Origin: an uncultured beta proteobacterium | GTDB lineage: Bacteria > Pseudomonadota > Gammaproteobacteria > Burkholderiales > SG8-41 | NCBI GenBank assembly: GCA_902825845.1 | Contig: CADECM010000024.1 | Span: forward strand, 1-62,069 | DNA: 62,069 bases | Reading direction: 5' to 3' | Shown: positions 8,924-17,649 of the stretch, piece after piece | Numbering within the stretch: position 1 is the first letter of the stretch | Layout: every line of letters begins with the position of its first letter | The notes under the pieces: generated by a model | What the model saw: the letters and a program-made list of their open reading frames with translations, nothing else | Told to the model about the DNA's origin: nothing | The model's database searches: none | Made by a program: the position numbers and the translations under genes

Positions 8924-9907
8924 ATGAATCACCCACGATGCCTTGCCGGGTTGACACCACTGCTGATCATTGTAGCCTGGCTCGCCGTGCCTGCACGGGC
9001 TCAGAACTACCCGGTCAAACCCGTGCGCATCGTGGTCGCTTTTTCGCCGGGAGCGGCAACCGACCTGATGGCGCGTGCCGTGGCACAGCGCTTGAGTGAT
9101 GTCTTCGGGGTTGCCGTGTTTGTCGAAAATCGCGCCGCGGGCGGTGGCGGCACGGTGGGCAGCGCGTCCGTTGCCAAGGCGCCGGCCGACGGGTACACCT
9201 TCCTGATGGCCAACAACAGTACGCACGCGGTGGCCCCGCATATCTACAAGAACCCCGGCTATGATGCCTTGCGTGACTTCGCACCGGTGTCGTTGGTTGG
9301 CTGGACGACTCTGGTGCTGGTGGTGCATCCCGCGCTGCCGGTCACGGATGTCAAAGGCTTGATTGCCCTGGCACGCCAGCGTCCGGGCCAACTGTTTTTT
9401 TCGTCATCCGGCACCGGCACGACACTGCATCTGGCCGGCGAGCTGTTCAAATCCATGTCCGGGGCCGATATCGTTCACATCCCGTATAAAGGTGCGGGGC
9501 AGGGCGTCATAGACCTGGTGGGCGGCCAAGTGCAGTTGGCGTGGGTATCGACACTGACTGCCTTGCCCTTTGTAAAACAAAAGCGGCTGCGCGCTTTGGG
9601 GGTGGCCACCCTTAAGCGAACACCCGTGTTCGCTGATGTGCCCACCATCGCAGAGGCAGCACTGCCGGGTTACGAAATGCCCAACTGGGTGGGCTTGCTC
9701 GCGCCGGCGCAAACGCCACCGGAAATCATTGCCCGGGTCAACGGCGAAATCGCACGCTGGTTGGCCGCGCCCGAGACGCAGCAAAAAATGCTGGCGTTAG
9801 GGGTGGACGCGGAAGGTGGCACGGCAGCCAGTTTCGCCGCGTCGCTCGCGCGCACGCATGCACTGATGGGGCAGATTATCAAGCGCTCGGGTATCAAGCT
9901 CGAATAG
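8924..9907 (+). CDS. Bug/TctC-family periplasmic solute-binding protein (2 of 7)
   Basis: 327 residues. The signal peptide ends VPARAQ at about residue 27. The mature part carries AFSPGAATDLMARA and ENRAAGGGGTVGS before APADGYTFL. The first loop has PGAATD instead of the common PGGxxD. It is divergent from the CoA-transferase gene at 7528-8748 with about 175 bp between the starts, so the two could share a control region. Confidence 0.88.
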   Translation: MNHPRCLAGLTPLLIIVAWLAVPARAQNYPVKPVRIVVAFSPGAATDLMARAVAQRLSDVFGVAVFVENRAAGGGGTVGSASVAKAPADGYTFLMANNSTHAVAPHIYKNPGYDALRDFAPVSLVGWTTLVLVVHPALPVTDVKGLIALARQRPGQLFFSSSGTGTTLHLAGELFKSMSGADIVHIPYKGAGQGVIDLVGGQVQLAWVSTLTALPFVKQKRLRALGVATLKRTPVFADVPTIAEAALPGYEMPNWVGLLAPAQTPPEIIARVNGEIARWLAAPETQQKMLALGVDAEGGTAASFAASLARTHALMGQIIKRSGIKLE

Positions 9908-10362
9908 CCGCAGGCGCGCGCCCGCCTGGATCCGCAATCCACGCGGGTCTGCGGCGACACGACACTTTCGGTTTGCGCGGCAGCCGCTGCGCTTGCTGTT
10001 CAAGCACACGAAGATGGGTGGTCAACGACTTCGCAGCGGACCCACGGATCCGCGCAAAGTCCGCATGCGCCGGATTTGGAAGATGGTTGAATTCACTGGG
10101 CACGACCGCGCTGGGTACGTTCAAGACCGCAGTCCTGCCGCGGGTTATCCGGTCCGCACCGATCCTGCGCAACATTGCCGCCGATTGGACTCGCACAGCA
10201 CACGACTGGAAACAAGCGATGAATCCGTTCGCGATTCTTGACCGGGAGTGTTTCACTCAAGCACGCGCGTAGAATGAACCGCCGACTACGATCCTTAAAT
10301 CGCTTCACACACAAAAAAATCCTTACACCCTCGTTGCAGCGCCCTGATGGTGGCGGTATGCG
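9908..10362. other. Intergenic stretch without a recognisable gene
   Basis: About 455 bp between two convergent genes. A 99-codon plus-strand frame (9973-10272) is open but shows no motif, no signal peptide and no ribosome binding site, so I leave it out. No clear terminator hairpin found. Confidence 0.5.
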
Positions 10363-10926
10363 CTACAACGCCGCGCCGCGCGGCAGCGATTGGAACTCGT
10401 CGGCATAGCGCACCAGCGTTGCCGGCGGCGGATGGGCGCGCGCCTCCAGCATGAACACCATGAACGATTCCTCCACCCCAAACTCGTTGCGCAGGCCATG
10501 ACGGCTGGCGGGTTCGAAGCCGAAACGACGATAGTATTTGGGGTCACCCAGCACCACCACCATGCACGCGTCCCGCGCGTGGCATGCCGCGAGGCCGTTC
10601 TGCACCAGGCGCCGGCCCACGGCGTGGCGTTCGTGGCCGGGCACCACCGCCAGCGGGCCCAGGCCATGGGCGAGGAAATCAAGCGGCGGATCGAAGCTCA
10701 CGCGGGTGAATGCGACATGCCCGATGATGTCGCCGTCAATGTCGGCAACCAGCGACACGTCGATTTTGCCGCCGGCGCGCAACTGTTCCACCAGATCGGC
10801 TTCCGCACTCGAGGGGAAGGCGCTCACGAGAACCTGCCGCACGGCGGCAGCGTCCCGCGGCTGCTCCGGGCGGATGCGAACGAGCGCCTCGGCGCCGCGC
10901 TTGCGCGCTGTCCCGCCAGCGCTCAT
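10363..10926 (-). CDS. GNAT-family N-acetyltransferase
   Basis: 187 residues. The acetyl-CoA-binding motif A region is seen in LGPLAVVPGHERHAVGRRLV, followed by GDPKYYRRFGFEPAS, the pattern of the uncharacterised COG3153-type acetyltransferases. The substrate is unknown. The ATG at 10926 overlaps the TGA of the upstream AlgH-like gene (ATGA, 10923-10926), so the two are translationally coupled and probably share the sigma-54-type promoter proposed at 11628-11643. Confidence 0.85.
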   Translation of the reverse strand: MSAGGTARKRGAEALVRIRPEQPRDAAAVRQVLVSAFPSSAEADLVEQLRAGGKIDVSLVADIDGDIIGHVAFTRVSFDPPLDFLAHGLGPLAVVPGHERHAVGRRLVQNGLAACHARDACMVVVLGDPKYYRRFGFEPASRHGLRNEFGVEESFMVFMLEARAHPPPATLVRYADEFQSLPRGAAL

Positions 10927-11582
10927 TCGGGGGTATAACCGCCGGCTCTGACGCTCGCAAGGCGCGGCGGCTGAATCGCGGTGGTAATCAGGTTCTTGTT
11001 TTGCCGTCCGCGCTTTACCAGTTCTTCCCACATGCCCGAGGTGGATTTGCGCAGCACCAGCGCGGCATCGGCCTCCTGCACATACCAGTAGTCGCGCTCG
11101 ATTTCAGCGTCCAGTTCTCCGCGCTGCCACACCACAACACCCGCAAAAAAACGCGCCTGCTGGTGTTCCTTTTCAATCACGCCGTCCACCCGTTCCCGCT
11201 CGACTTCAAGGTAAAGGTCAGAGGCGAGCTTGAATTTGCCGCCACTGCCGCGTCCTTGCCGCTGCACCACGGCGAAGAGGGCACCGCGGCTTTCGGGGCC
11301 GCCGAGAAAAATGGGTTCGCTGACTTTTTTCGACGGCGCGTGTTCCGGGAACATGTCGCTCAGCTTCACCGGCGTCGGGCGATTGATGATAAAGCCGATG
11401 TGCTGGCCGCCGCCGACGGGTGTGACGATAAGGACGCTGGCGCCATACAACTGGTCTCGCAACGCGGGGGTGGCGACGAGTATGACGGGCTGGTCGATCG
11501 GGTCCCGCGCAATGGCACTGGCACAGGATAGAAGCGCGGCTAGCGCAGCACACGCGGCAACAGCAATTCGACGCACAATCAT
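10923..11582 (-). CDS. Exported YqgE/AlgH (UPF0301)-family protein
   Basis: 219 residues. Residues 1-25 form a signal peptide (VAACAALAALLSCASAIARD), then the AlgH core follows: VATPALRDQLYGASVLIV, HIGFIINRPTP, IFLGGPESRG and FAGVVVWQRGELDAEI. Known AlgH/YqgE proteins are cytoplasmic and about 185 residues, so the exported form is unusual. A cysteine lies in the hydrophobic core but the context is not a good lipobox. GAGGGAG precedes the ATG at 11582. The gene ends in a 4-bp overlap with the GNAT gene. Function is unknown even for the cytoplasmic family; the upstream NtrC-like sites suggest nitrogen control. Confidence 0.82.
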   Translation of the reverse strand: MIVRRIAVAACAALAALLSCASAIARDPIDQPVILVATPALRDQLYGASVLIVTPVGGGQHIGFIINRPTPVKLSDMFPEHAPSKKVSEPIFLGGPESRGALFAVVQRQGRGSGGKFKLASDLYLEVERERVDGVIEKEHQQARFFAGVVVWQRGELDAEIERDYWYVQEADAALVLRKSTSGMWEELVKRGRQNKNLITTAIQPPRLASVRAGGYTPE

Positions 11583-11627
11583 GGTCGTCTCCCTCGGATC
11601 GGTCCACACTTCCCAGTATGCCTGTCA

Positions 11628-11643
11628 CGCATAAATGGTGCCA
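11628..11643 (-). promoter_or_regulatory. Putative sigma-54 promoter of the algH-like/GNAT operon
   Basis: On the minus strand the sequence reads TGGCACCATTTATGCG: GG and GC are separated by exactly 10 bases, and the -24 box TGGCAC is perfect. It lies 46 bp before the algH-like start. The two NtrC-like palindromes at 11717-11751 lie about 75-110 bp upstream, with an IHF-like site between. Confidence 0.6.
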
Positions 11644-11664
11644 TCATACCAAATAAAAATACTA

Positions 11665-11684
11665 TTTAAAATCAATTAGTTACA
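11665..11684 (+). promoter_or_regulatory. IHF-like site / AT-rich dispersed motif, copy a
   Basis: TTTAAAATCAATTAGTTACA contains AATCAATTAGTTA, an exact match to the IHF consensus WATCAANNNNTTR. It sits between NtrC-like sites and a sigma-54 element, where IHF bends DNA in known NtrC promoters. One of eleven similar sequences in the window. Confidence 0.55.
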
Positions 11685-11716
11685 TTGCATCGCAGGATCA
11701 CGCACCGGGTACTACT

Positions 11717-11751
11717 GCACCGCGGCGTTGCTCGTGGCACGTTCCTGGTGC
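11717..11751. promoter_or_regulatory. Tandem NtrC-like binding sites
   Basis: GCAC-N7-TTGC at 11717-11731 and GCAC-N7-GTGC at 11737-11751. The NtrC consensus core is GCAC-N7-GTGC. The centres are 20 bp apart, two helical turns, as in paired NtrC enhancer sites. They could serve the minus-strand algH-like operon, the plus-strand biuH-like operon, or both. Confidence 0.5.
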
Positions 11752-12168
11752 GGTACGCGCCGCGCGTCGGGTTCGCCCACATGTGCCGGTAGTGAATCGT
11801 CGTGCCGGACATGGCAGTCAGGCCTTCGGGTTTGATGATGCATGGCGTGCCTTCGTACCGACAACTTGCGCGATGCCTTAGTCATGTTCTGACGAGAGCA
11901 AGTTTGATGCCCGAAGATTGCCGCGAGCACTGCGTCTTTCGTTTTCCCAGCGGCACCAAAACAAAGCGTATTTGATCGCCGCCGCCCAATTCCGGACGCG
12001 GTTTCGCGACCGTATTGCGGGTAACGTTGACATTCGCGCCCAATTATCCGCTGTTGGTTGTGGTTGTCGGCGGGTATGAATATTGCGTAAGCCATGTCGC
12101 ACGGGTCGTCGTGAGGTAATCGCGGCGACCGCGCACTGTGCTGCCTGACCCTGCGACCCCCCCCCAAC
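11752..12168. other. Intergenic stretch upstream of the biuret-hydrolase-like gene
   Basis: About 420 bp with no gene I can support. A weaker sigma-54-like element, GGGTATGAATATTGCG at 12072-12087 (GG-N10-GC), lies about 80 bp before the start at 12169. The -24 part deviates from TGGCAC. A run of nine C residues falls just before the ATG, and the start has no obvious ribosome binding site. Confidence 0.35.
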
Positions 12169-12879
12169 ATGACCCTGGTCACCATCGATGCAACGCCGCG
12201 GCCGATCCGCATCGACACCGCGCGGACGGCAGTCATGGTGATCGATATGCAGCGTGACTTCCTTGAACCGGGCGGCTTTGGCGAGTCGCTGGGAAACGAT
12301 GTGTCGTTGCTGGCAGCGGCGGTTGAGCCGTGCCGGCAGCTGCTTGCTGCAGCCCGCAAACACGGTCTTATGGTCATCCACACGCGCGAAGGCCACCGCG
12401 CCGATTTGAGCGACGCGCCGCGCGCCAAGGTCGAGCGCGGTTTGCCGGCGCAGTGCATCGGCGCGGCGGGCCCGATGGGGCGCATTCTCATACGCGGCGA
12501 AGCCGGTCACGACATCATTCCCGCATTGTCCCCGGCAGCAGGAGAGCCGGTGATCGACAAACCCGGCAAAGGCGCGTTTTACGCCACGGATCTGCACGCC
12601 ATTCTGCGCAACCACGGCACCGAAAACCTGATTGTCGGCGGCGTCACCACCGAGGTCTGTGTTCACACCACGGTGCGCGAGGCCAACGACCGCGGCTATC
12701 GCTGCATCGTGGCTGGTGATTGTTGCGCCTCGTATTTTCCCGAATTTCACGAAACGGGCCTGCGCATGATCGCCGCGCAGGGCGGCATATTGGGCTGGGT
12801 ATCGAGTTCGCAGAGCGTATTGGCTGCCTTGTCGCAGGCGCCACGCAACGTGCAGGATCAACAGGGAGAACAACCATGA
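12169..12879 (+). CDS. Isochorismatase-like cysteine hydrolase (biuret hydrolase-like)
   Basis: 236 residues. The catalytic triad of the family is in place: Asp26 in VIDMQRDF, Lys131 in [15 protein letters not shown], and Cys164 in [16 protein letters not shown]; the cis-peptide VT pair before the Cys is present. The spacing is close to that of the known biuret hydrolase. Biuret hydrolase makes allophanate and ammonia; ureidoacrylate or other amide hydrolases are alternatives. The ATGA overlap with the permease gene and the AtzG-AtzE genes downstream favour a ureido or amide substrate. It is the first gene of a coupled four-gene set; an allophanate hydrolase gene is not present. Confidence 0.78.
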   Translation: MTLVTIDATPRPIRIDTARTAVMVIDMQRDFLEPGGFGESLGNDVSLLAAAVEPCRQLLAAARKHGLMVIHTREGHRADLSDAPRAKVERGLPAQCIGAAGPMGRILIRGEAGHDIIPALSPAAGEPVIDKPGKGAFYATDLHAILRNHGTENLIVGGVTTEVCVHTTVREANDRGYRCIVAGDCCASYFPEFHETGLRMIAAQGGILGWVSSSQSVLAALSQAPRNVQDQQGEQP

Positions 12880-14468
12880 CCACCAGCACTTTCAAACCCG
12901 CCTTGTGGGCGCGCGGCGACTGGAACGCCTTCTTCGGCTTCGGCACCAATATCCTGGTCAATATGCTGACGTTGACGGCGTTGTTGCGCTACGTGCTGAA
13001 AATGCCCGACGACATCGTATTCGGGCGCATTCTGCCGGCCACCGGTCTGATGTTGTTCCTGAGCACGCTGTACTACGCCTGGCTCGCCTACAAACTGGCC
13101 AGGGAAAGTGGGCGCAATGATGTGTGCGCACTGCCTTCGGGCATCAGCGTGCCGCACATGTTTATCGTGGTGTTCGTGATCATGATGCCGATTGCGGCGA
13201 AAACCGGCGACCCGATCAAAGGCTGGGAGGCGGGCCTGACGTGGGTGTTCGTGCAAAGCTTTGTGCTGATGGCGGGCGGCTTCATCGCGCCGCTGATCCG
13301 CAGAATCACACCGCGCGCCGCATTGCTGGGCGCCCTCGCGGGGGTATCGATTGCGTTCATTTCGATGCGCCCGGCGCTGGAAATGTACATGACGCCCGTG
13401 ATCGGCATCATTTGCTTTGCGATCCTGCTGGCGAGCTGGCTTGGCGGCGTGCGCTATTTCAGGGGCATGCCGGCGGGTCTGGTGGCGATCATTGTCGGTT
13501 CGGCTATTGCCTGGGGCAGTACCGCCGCGGGCCTGAACTTCGGCGGCATGAGTGCCGCCAATCTGGGCGCGTCGTTCGCCACCTTCGGATTTTCTCTGCC
13601 GCTGCCGGCGGTTGGCCACGTCTTCTCGGGTTTCGAATTTCTGGGCGTCATTCTGGTCACCGCCATTCCCTTCGGCATCTATGATCTGGTGGAGGCGATG
13701 GACAACGTCGAAAGCGCGGCTGCCGGCGGCGACAATTTTCCGACCACACGCGTGCTGACGGCGGACGGCGCGGTGAGTCTGATCGGTTGTCTGCTGGGCA
13801 ATCCATTCATCAATGCGGTCTATATCGGCCATCCCGGCTGGAAGGCGATCGGCGGGCGCATCGGCTATTCGGCGGCCACCGGCGTGATGGTGCTGATTCT
13901 GTCGTGGTTCGGCATCCTCGCGTTGATGATGGCATTGATCCCGGTGGTCGCCATATCGCCGATACTGCTCTACATCGGCATGTTGATCGGCGCGCAGGCG
14001 TTCCAGGAAACACCGAAGAGTCACGCGCCCGCCGTGGTGTTGTCGCTGGTGCCACAGGTCGCGGCATGGGGCAAACTGCAGATCGACAGCGCGCTTGGCG
14101 CCGCAGGCACCAATGTCGCTGCAGTCGGCCTCGACAAGCTGGGACAGGTTGGCGTGCTCTATCATGGGCTCGAAGTGCTGGGCAGCGGTGCCATTCTGGT
14201 GAGCCTGATACTGGCCGCGGTGTCGGCGTGCATTATTGACCGCGCCTATGCGCGGGCGGCGGGATTTGCGGTCGCGGGCGCTGTGCTGACCTTCTTCGGC
14301 TTCATGCACAGCGAGGCCATTGGTGTCGCGAAAATGCCGCTGCTGTCACTCAGTTATCTGGGTGTGGCCGCGGTGCTCTACTGGTGTGCGAAATCGCAGA
14401 CGGCGATGCCGGGCGCACATGAAGCGCCGGGCGCCAACACCGCTACAAACCTGGCCACCGCAAAGTGA
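12876..14468 (+). CDS. NCS2-type nucleobase/ureido permease, multi-pass membrane protein
   Basis: 530 residues with about 12-13 hydrophobic spans, no signal peptide, resembling xanthine/uracil permease relatives (opening [19 protein letters not shown]; later [18 protein letters not shown] and [21 protein letters not shown]). The DNVESA segment matches the conserved acidic motif region of the NCS2 superfamily. It probably imports the substrate of the flanking hydrolases. GGGAGAA precedes the ATG at 12876, which overlaps the previous stop by 4 bp; its own stop overlaps the AtzG GTG. Uptake of a nucleobase, cyanurate-like or ureido compound is inferred from context only. Confidence 0.82.
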   Translation: MTTSTFKPALWARGDWNAFFGFGTNILVNMLTLTALLRYVLKMPDDIVFGRILPATGLMLFLSTLYYAWLAYKLARESGRNDVCALPSGISVPHMFIVVFVIMMPIAAKTGDPIKGWEAGLTWVFVQSFVLMAGGFIAPLIRRITPRAALLGALAGVSIAFISMRPALEMYMTPVIGIICFAILLASWLGGVRYFRGMPAGLVAIIVGSAIAWGSTAAGLNFGGMSAANLGASFATFGFSLPLPAVGHVFSGFEFLGVILVTAIPFGIYDLVEAMDNVESAAAGGDNFPTTRVLTADGAVSLIGCLLGNPFINAVYIGHPGWKAIGGRIGYSAATGVMVLILSWFGILALMMALIPVVAISPILLYIGMLIGAQAFQETPKSHAPAVVLSLVPQVAAWGKLQIDSALGAAGTNVAAVGLDKLGQVGVLYHGLEVLGSGAILVSLILAAVSACIIDRAYARAAGFAVAGAVLTFFGFMHSEAIGVAKMPLLSLSYLGVAAVLYWCAKSQTAMPGAHEAPGANTATNLATAK

Positions 14469-14653
14469 CCGACCAGCCGATGGATTGGCCCGCCTACGTG
14501 GACGCGATGGCCGCGCTGCAGCGTTTGCCGCTGGACGCGGAACGGCGCACCGAAGTGATTCGCCAGCTGGGCAATATTGCAGTCCTTGCGCAGCGCGTGA
14601 TGGATTTTCCGTTGGCGGAGGACATAGAGCCCGCACCCGTGTTCCGCCCATGA
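14465..14653 (+). CDS. atzG: AtzG-like (DUF4089) small subunit
   Basis: 62 residues starting with GTG inside the permease stop (GTGA). The pattern WPAYVDAMAALQRLPLD...RRTEVIRQLGNIAVLAQRVMDFPL matches the DUF4089/AtzG family, small helical proteins that form a heterotetramer with the amidase AtzE and shape its active site. Its stop overlaps the ATG of the amidase gene by ATGA, so the two subunits are translationally coupled. Confidence 0.82.
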   Translation: MTDQPMDWPAYVDAMAALQRLPLDAERRTEVIRQLGNIAVLAQRVMDFPLAEDIEPAPVFRP

Positions 14654-16068
14654 CATCGCCGCCATCGCCGGACCCGTTGTTGATCGCCGACCCGGCGTTA
14701 TGCGCGGCACGGGTCAAAAGCGGCGAGGTCTCGGCGCTGGAGATCGCCGAAGCGGCGTTGACGCGCACACTCGCTTGCGATGGCCGCGTCAACAGCTTTA
14801 CCACGGTGACAGCGGAGCGTGCGCGCGCTGAGGCGCGGGCAATCGACCGGGCGCGGGCGCGGGGAGAAACCTTGCCATCATTGGCCGGGGTGCCGTATGC
14901 TGTAAAAAATCTGTTTAATATCAATAATTTAACAACGATAGCGGGCGCCAGGATTCGTGCCGGTGACATGCCGGCCAGTAACGACGCCTTTCTGGTGCGC
15001 CGCCTCAGTGCGGCCGGCGCGGTATTGACCGGCGCACTCAACATGGACGCCTATGCCTACGGCTTTACCACCGAGAACACGCACTTTGGCGTCACCCGCA
15101 ATCCGCACGATCTGGCGCGGGTGGCGGGCGGTTCGTCCGGTGGATCGGCGGCGGCGGTGGCGGCGGGATTTGTGTCCTTTTCGCTGGCTTCGGATACCAA
15201 CGGCTCCATCCGCGTGCCCGCCTCGTTCTGCGGCGTGTTCGGCCTGAAGCCGACGTTCGGCCGCTTGAGCCGGTCGGGCACTTACCCATTTGTGCCCAGC
15301 CTCGATCATCTGGGTCCGTTGGCCCGCACGGCGCACGATCTGGCGCTGATTTACGACGTGCTGCAAGCGCCGGATGCCGGCGATCCCGCGTGTGCCGGGC
15401 GCCCGCTGGAGCCGACGCTGCCCGGCCTGCATCGCGGCGTGGACGGGTTGCGTGTCGCCGTTTTGGGCGACTATTTCCATGACTGGGCTGACGAAGCGCT
15501 GCGCGGCTGTGTCGAAAGGGGCGCGGTGACCCTGGGCGCGAGTGAAATGGTGTGTTTGCCGGAAGCGGCGCGTGCACGTGCCGCCGCTTTTATCATTACT
15601 GCGGCCGAGGCCGGCGCGTTTTACCTCGACGCGTTGCGCACGCACATGGACGATTTCGAGCCGTTGTCGCGCGATCGCCTGATCGCGGGTGCGTTGTTGC
15701 CTGCGGCCTGGTACGTCAAGGCGCAGCGCTTTCGCCGCTGGTTTCAGCAGCAGGCGCTGGCGTTGTTTGAGCGTTTCGACGTGTTGATTGCCCCAGCCAC
15801 ACCCTGTACGGCGACACCGATCGGCGCTGAACACCTGCAGCTCAATGGCGTTGAAATGCCGGTGCGTCCCAATCTGGGCCTGCTGACGCAGCCGATTTCC
15901 TTGATTGGTTTGCCCGTGGCAGTGGCGCCGCTATGGTGCGCCAATGGTCTGCCTGGCGGCGTGCAGTTGATCGCAGCACCATGGCGCGAAGACCTTTGTC
16001 TGCGCGCCGCGTGGTCGCTGGAACAAACCGGTCTTGCGCAATCGCCGCTCGCCCACCTTGCCGCATGA
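14650..16068 (+). CDS. atzE: AtzE-like amidase (amidase signature family)
   Basis: 472 residues. Catalytic residues of the amidase signature family are visible: Lys86 in PYAVKNLF, the cis-Ser in GGSSGGSAAAVAAG (160-173), and nucleophile Ser186 in ASDTNGSIRVPASFCG. AtzE with AtzG hydrolyses 1-carboxybiuret in cyanurate catabolism; the same pair also occurs in genomes without a cyanurate hydrolase, so the physiological substrate here may differ. The AtzG gene directly before it supports the assignment. The gene contains an AT-rich patch (14914-14933) that encodes the NLFNINNLTT stretch. Confidence 0.82.
   Translation: MTSPPSPDPLLIADPALCAARVKSGEVSALEIAEAALTRTLACDGRVNSFTTVTAERARAEARAIDRARARGETLPSLAGVPYAVKNLFNINNLTTIAGARIRAGDMPASNDAFLVRRLSAAGAVLTGALNMDAYAYGFTTENTHFGVTRNPHDLARVAGGSSGGSAAAVAAGFVSFSLASDTNGSIRVPASFCGVFGLKPTFGRLSRSGTYPFVPSLDHLGPLARTAHDLALIYDVLQAPDAGDPACAGRPLEPTLPGLHRGVDGLRVAVLGDYFHDWADEALRGCVERGAVTLGASEMVCLPEAARARAAAFIITAAEAGAFYLDALRTHMDDFEPLSRDRLIAGALLPAAWYVKAQRFRRWFQQQALALFERFDVLIAPATPCTATPIGAEHLQLNGVEMPVRPNLGLLTQPISLIGLPVAVAPLWCANGLPGGVQLIAAPWREDLCLRAAWSLEQTGLAQSPLAHLAA
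14914..14933 (+). repeat. AT-rich dispersed motif, copy b (inside atzE)
   Basis: TTTAATATCAATAATTTAAC; contains TATCAATAATTTA, an exact WATCAANNNNTTR match. It lies within coding sequence and stands out from the GC-rich surroundings. Confidence 0.4.
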
Positions 16069-16110
16069 AGCCGCAGTCCATTTGAGCCAGTAATCATGCG
16101 GTGACCGCGT

Positions 16111-16146
16111 GCCACTCGGCGCCTGAAAGTTCCGGCGCCGAATGGC
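16111..16146. terminator. Hairpin between convergent atzE and porin genes
   Basis: A 13-bp stem with one mismatch (GCCACTCGGCGCC / GGCGCCGAATGGC) and a 10-base loop, midway between two convergent stop codons. No long T-run follows on either side. Probably a bidirectional terminator. Confidence 0.6.
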
Positions 16147-16170
16147 CGCGGCCATCAAATTACAACGCGA

Positions 16171-17373
16171 TCAGAAAATGTACTGGACACCGAGCGTGAA
16201 CCGGTTGGTGTCCTGTGCGGACACCGGCAGGATACGATTGTCATCAAACTTGGAGTACATGGCCGACACCTTGATCTTGGGCCCGTCCACCAGGTAGTTG
16301 ACGCCGAAATCGGTGGCCTTGCTGGTCGTGTTGCTCAGCGAGCGATCGTATTTCTGATGGCGCACAAACGGCTGGAACTGGCCCCAGCCCACCTTCTGCG
16401 TGATCAGGAATGACGCGCCCAACAGATAGGCTTTGCCGTCGACCTGCCCGCCGATATTGTTGCCCACGGGACACACGGTGGCACCTGGTTCGCCGGAGCC
16501 GCAGTCCACCGCGCCGACCTTGTACTTGTAGTAGGCGCCTTCCAGCGTGGGTACGCCGAACGAGAACTTCTTTTCAAACAGAATATCGGCACTCCAGATA
16601 CTGAGTTTGCCCTTGTTGGCGAGCGTGCCCGCGCCATCGGTCTGCGTGGAGCCGGCCACGGCGACCGTCAGTATGTCCTTGCTGCCGCCGTACGAACTGC
16701 CGGTGTAGTAAGCCGGTGCCGGTTCCGGATCCAGGATGTTGAACGCGAGACGTCCCGAAAACTGCAGCTTGTCCGACGCGCCGGACAGCGTGGCATGCTT
16801 GTTGTGTCCCTCGAAGGCGCCAATGGCGTAGACCAGCTTGCCGCCAAATGGCTTGCCCCACACGGTGACCCCGTTGTCGCGGCCCACCGCGAGATTGGTG
16901 TAGTTGGATACCACCCCGGGGTAAGACCACGGTACGATGTAGTAAGGACCGTTGAGATTGGAGCGGTCGCTCGGCGGCAGCATGCGTCCAAGCCAGACGT
17001 TGATTTCAGGCATCGGCTCAAACTGGGCGATGGCATCCATCACCCGTATCGAGTCGTCGGCCTTGCGCTCGGTGTTGAAAGTCGCCTTGAAAATCTTGTT
17101 GTAATGACCGCTCAGAAACAGGCGCACGCTTTCGACTTCGAAGTCGTTGGAGCGGGAAGTGCCGTTCGGGGCGCCATTCTTGGTGCTGCTGTAGCTGCTC
17201 CTGAGGCCAAAGCCCGCGGTCAGGCCGGCGTTCTCGCCCAGTTTTATTTCTTCGGCGGCCAGCGTGGACTGTGCAGCGGCCAGAAGGGTGAGCGCGGCAA
17301 GCTTGCGCGCGGTCTTCTTGCGGGAAATACTTTTTGAAACGTGTTTTGCGTTTGACCGCACCTCGGGTTTCAT
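16171..17373 (-). CDS. Outer-membrane porin, probably for urea or short amides
   Basis: 400 residues. A long basic N-region, then the signal core LAALTLLAAAQSTLAAEE; cleavage is likely after LAA. The rest alternates hydrophobic and polar residues in beta-strand style and ends in NRFTLGVQYIF, the C-terminal aromatic (Phe) signature of outer-membrane barrels. It resembles phosphate-selective/OprO-like or carboxylate porins in length but no specificity motif is recognised. AAGGAG precedes the ATG at 17373. It is divergent from urtA, and a sigma-54-like element (17449-17464) plus an NtrC-like site shared with urtA suggest it is made under nitrogen limitation to admit urea. That role is an inference from DNA context. 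Confidence 0.82.
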   Translation of the reverse strand: MKPEVRSNAKHVSKSISRKKTARKLAALTLLAAAQSTLAAEEIKLGENAGLTAGFGLRSSYSSTKNGAPNGTSRSNDFEVESVRLFLSGHYNKIFKATFNTERKADDSIRVMDAIAQFEPMPEINVWLGRMLPPSDRSNLNGPYYIVPWSYPGVVSNYTNLAVGRDNGVTVWGKPFGGKLVYAIGAFEGHNKHATLSGASDKLQFSGRLAFNILDPEPAPAYYTGSSYGGSKDILTVAVAGSTQTDGAGTLANKGKLSIWSADILFEKKFSFGVPTLEGAYYKYKVGAVDCGSGEPGATVCPVGNNIGGQVDGKAYLLGASFLITQKVGWGQFQPFVRHQKYDRSLSNTTSKATDFGVNYLVDGPKIKVSAMYSKFDDNRILPVSAQDTNRFTLGVQYIF

Positions 17374-17448
17374 ACAGGGCTCCTTGTGATGTTGCTCGTT
17401 ATGGTGTTGAAAATACGACGGGTGCTTTTCATGCACCACAATAGACAG

Positions 17449-17464
17449 AGCATGTTTCATGCCA
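17449..17464 (-). promoter_or_regulatory. Putative sigma-54 promoter of the porin gene
   Basis: Minus strand reads TGGCATGAAACATGCT: GG-N10-GC with a near-perfect -24 box. It lies 76 bp before the porin ATG and about 185 bp from the NtrC-like site. Confidence 0.6.
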
Positions 17465-17496
17465 TCCTGACGCCGGCGAGCCGCGCCACGGAATAT

Positions 17497-17511
17497 GACA
17501 AGTGACTTGTC
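17497..17511. promoter_or_regulatory. Perfect palindrome, possible operator
   Basis: GACAAG-TGA-CTTGTC, six-base perfect arms around three bases, located upstream of the porin promoter element. The regulator is unknown. Confidence 0.3.
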
Positions 17512-17649
17512 TGACCAGCGGCGCGCTTCCGGCAACCGCGTCGCACATTGATCGACAACGGCGGCACGGCCCGGCACGCGGTCAACCGCACGCTGCTCGC
17601 GGGCCGAAAATCGCCCCGCATCCACTAATGGTGCGCAAGCAATCCGTGA

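Noticed and set aside
9973..10272. 99-codon plus-strand open frame
   Set aside because: No motif or export signal and no ribosome binding site; composition looks like non-coding GC-rich sequence.
12169..12879. Naming the cysteine hydrolase biuH or rutB outright
   Set aside because: Catalytic residues are shared by the whole isochorismatase-like family; no Rut pathway genes are nearby and substrate residues cannot be judged by eye.
17421..17437. GGTGCTTTTCATGCACC as an NtrC site
   Set aside because: The half-sites are in the opposite order to the NtrC consensus (GGTGC...GCACC rather than GCACC...GGTGC); it is an inverted repeat in the porin leader.
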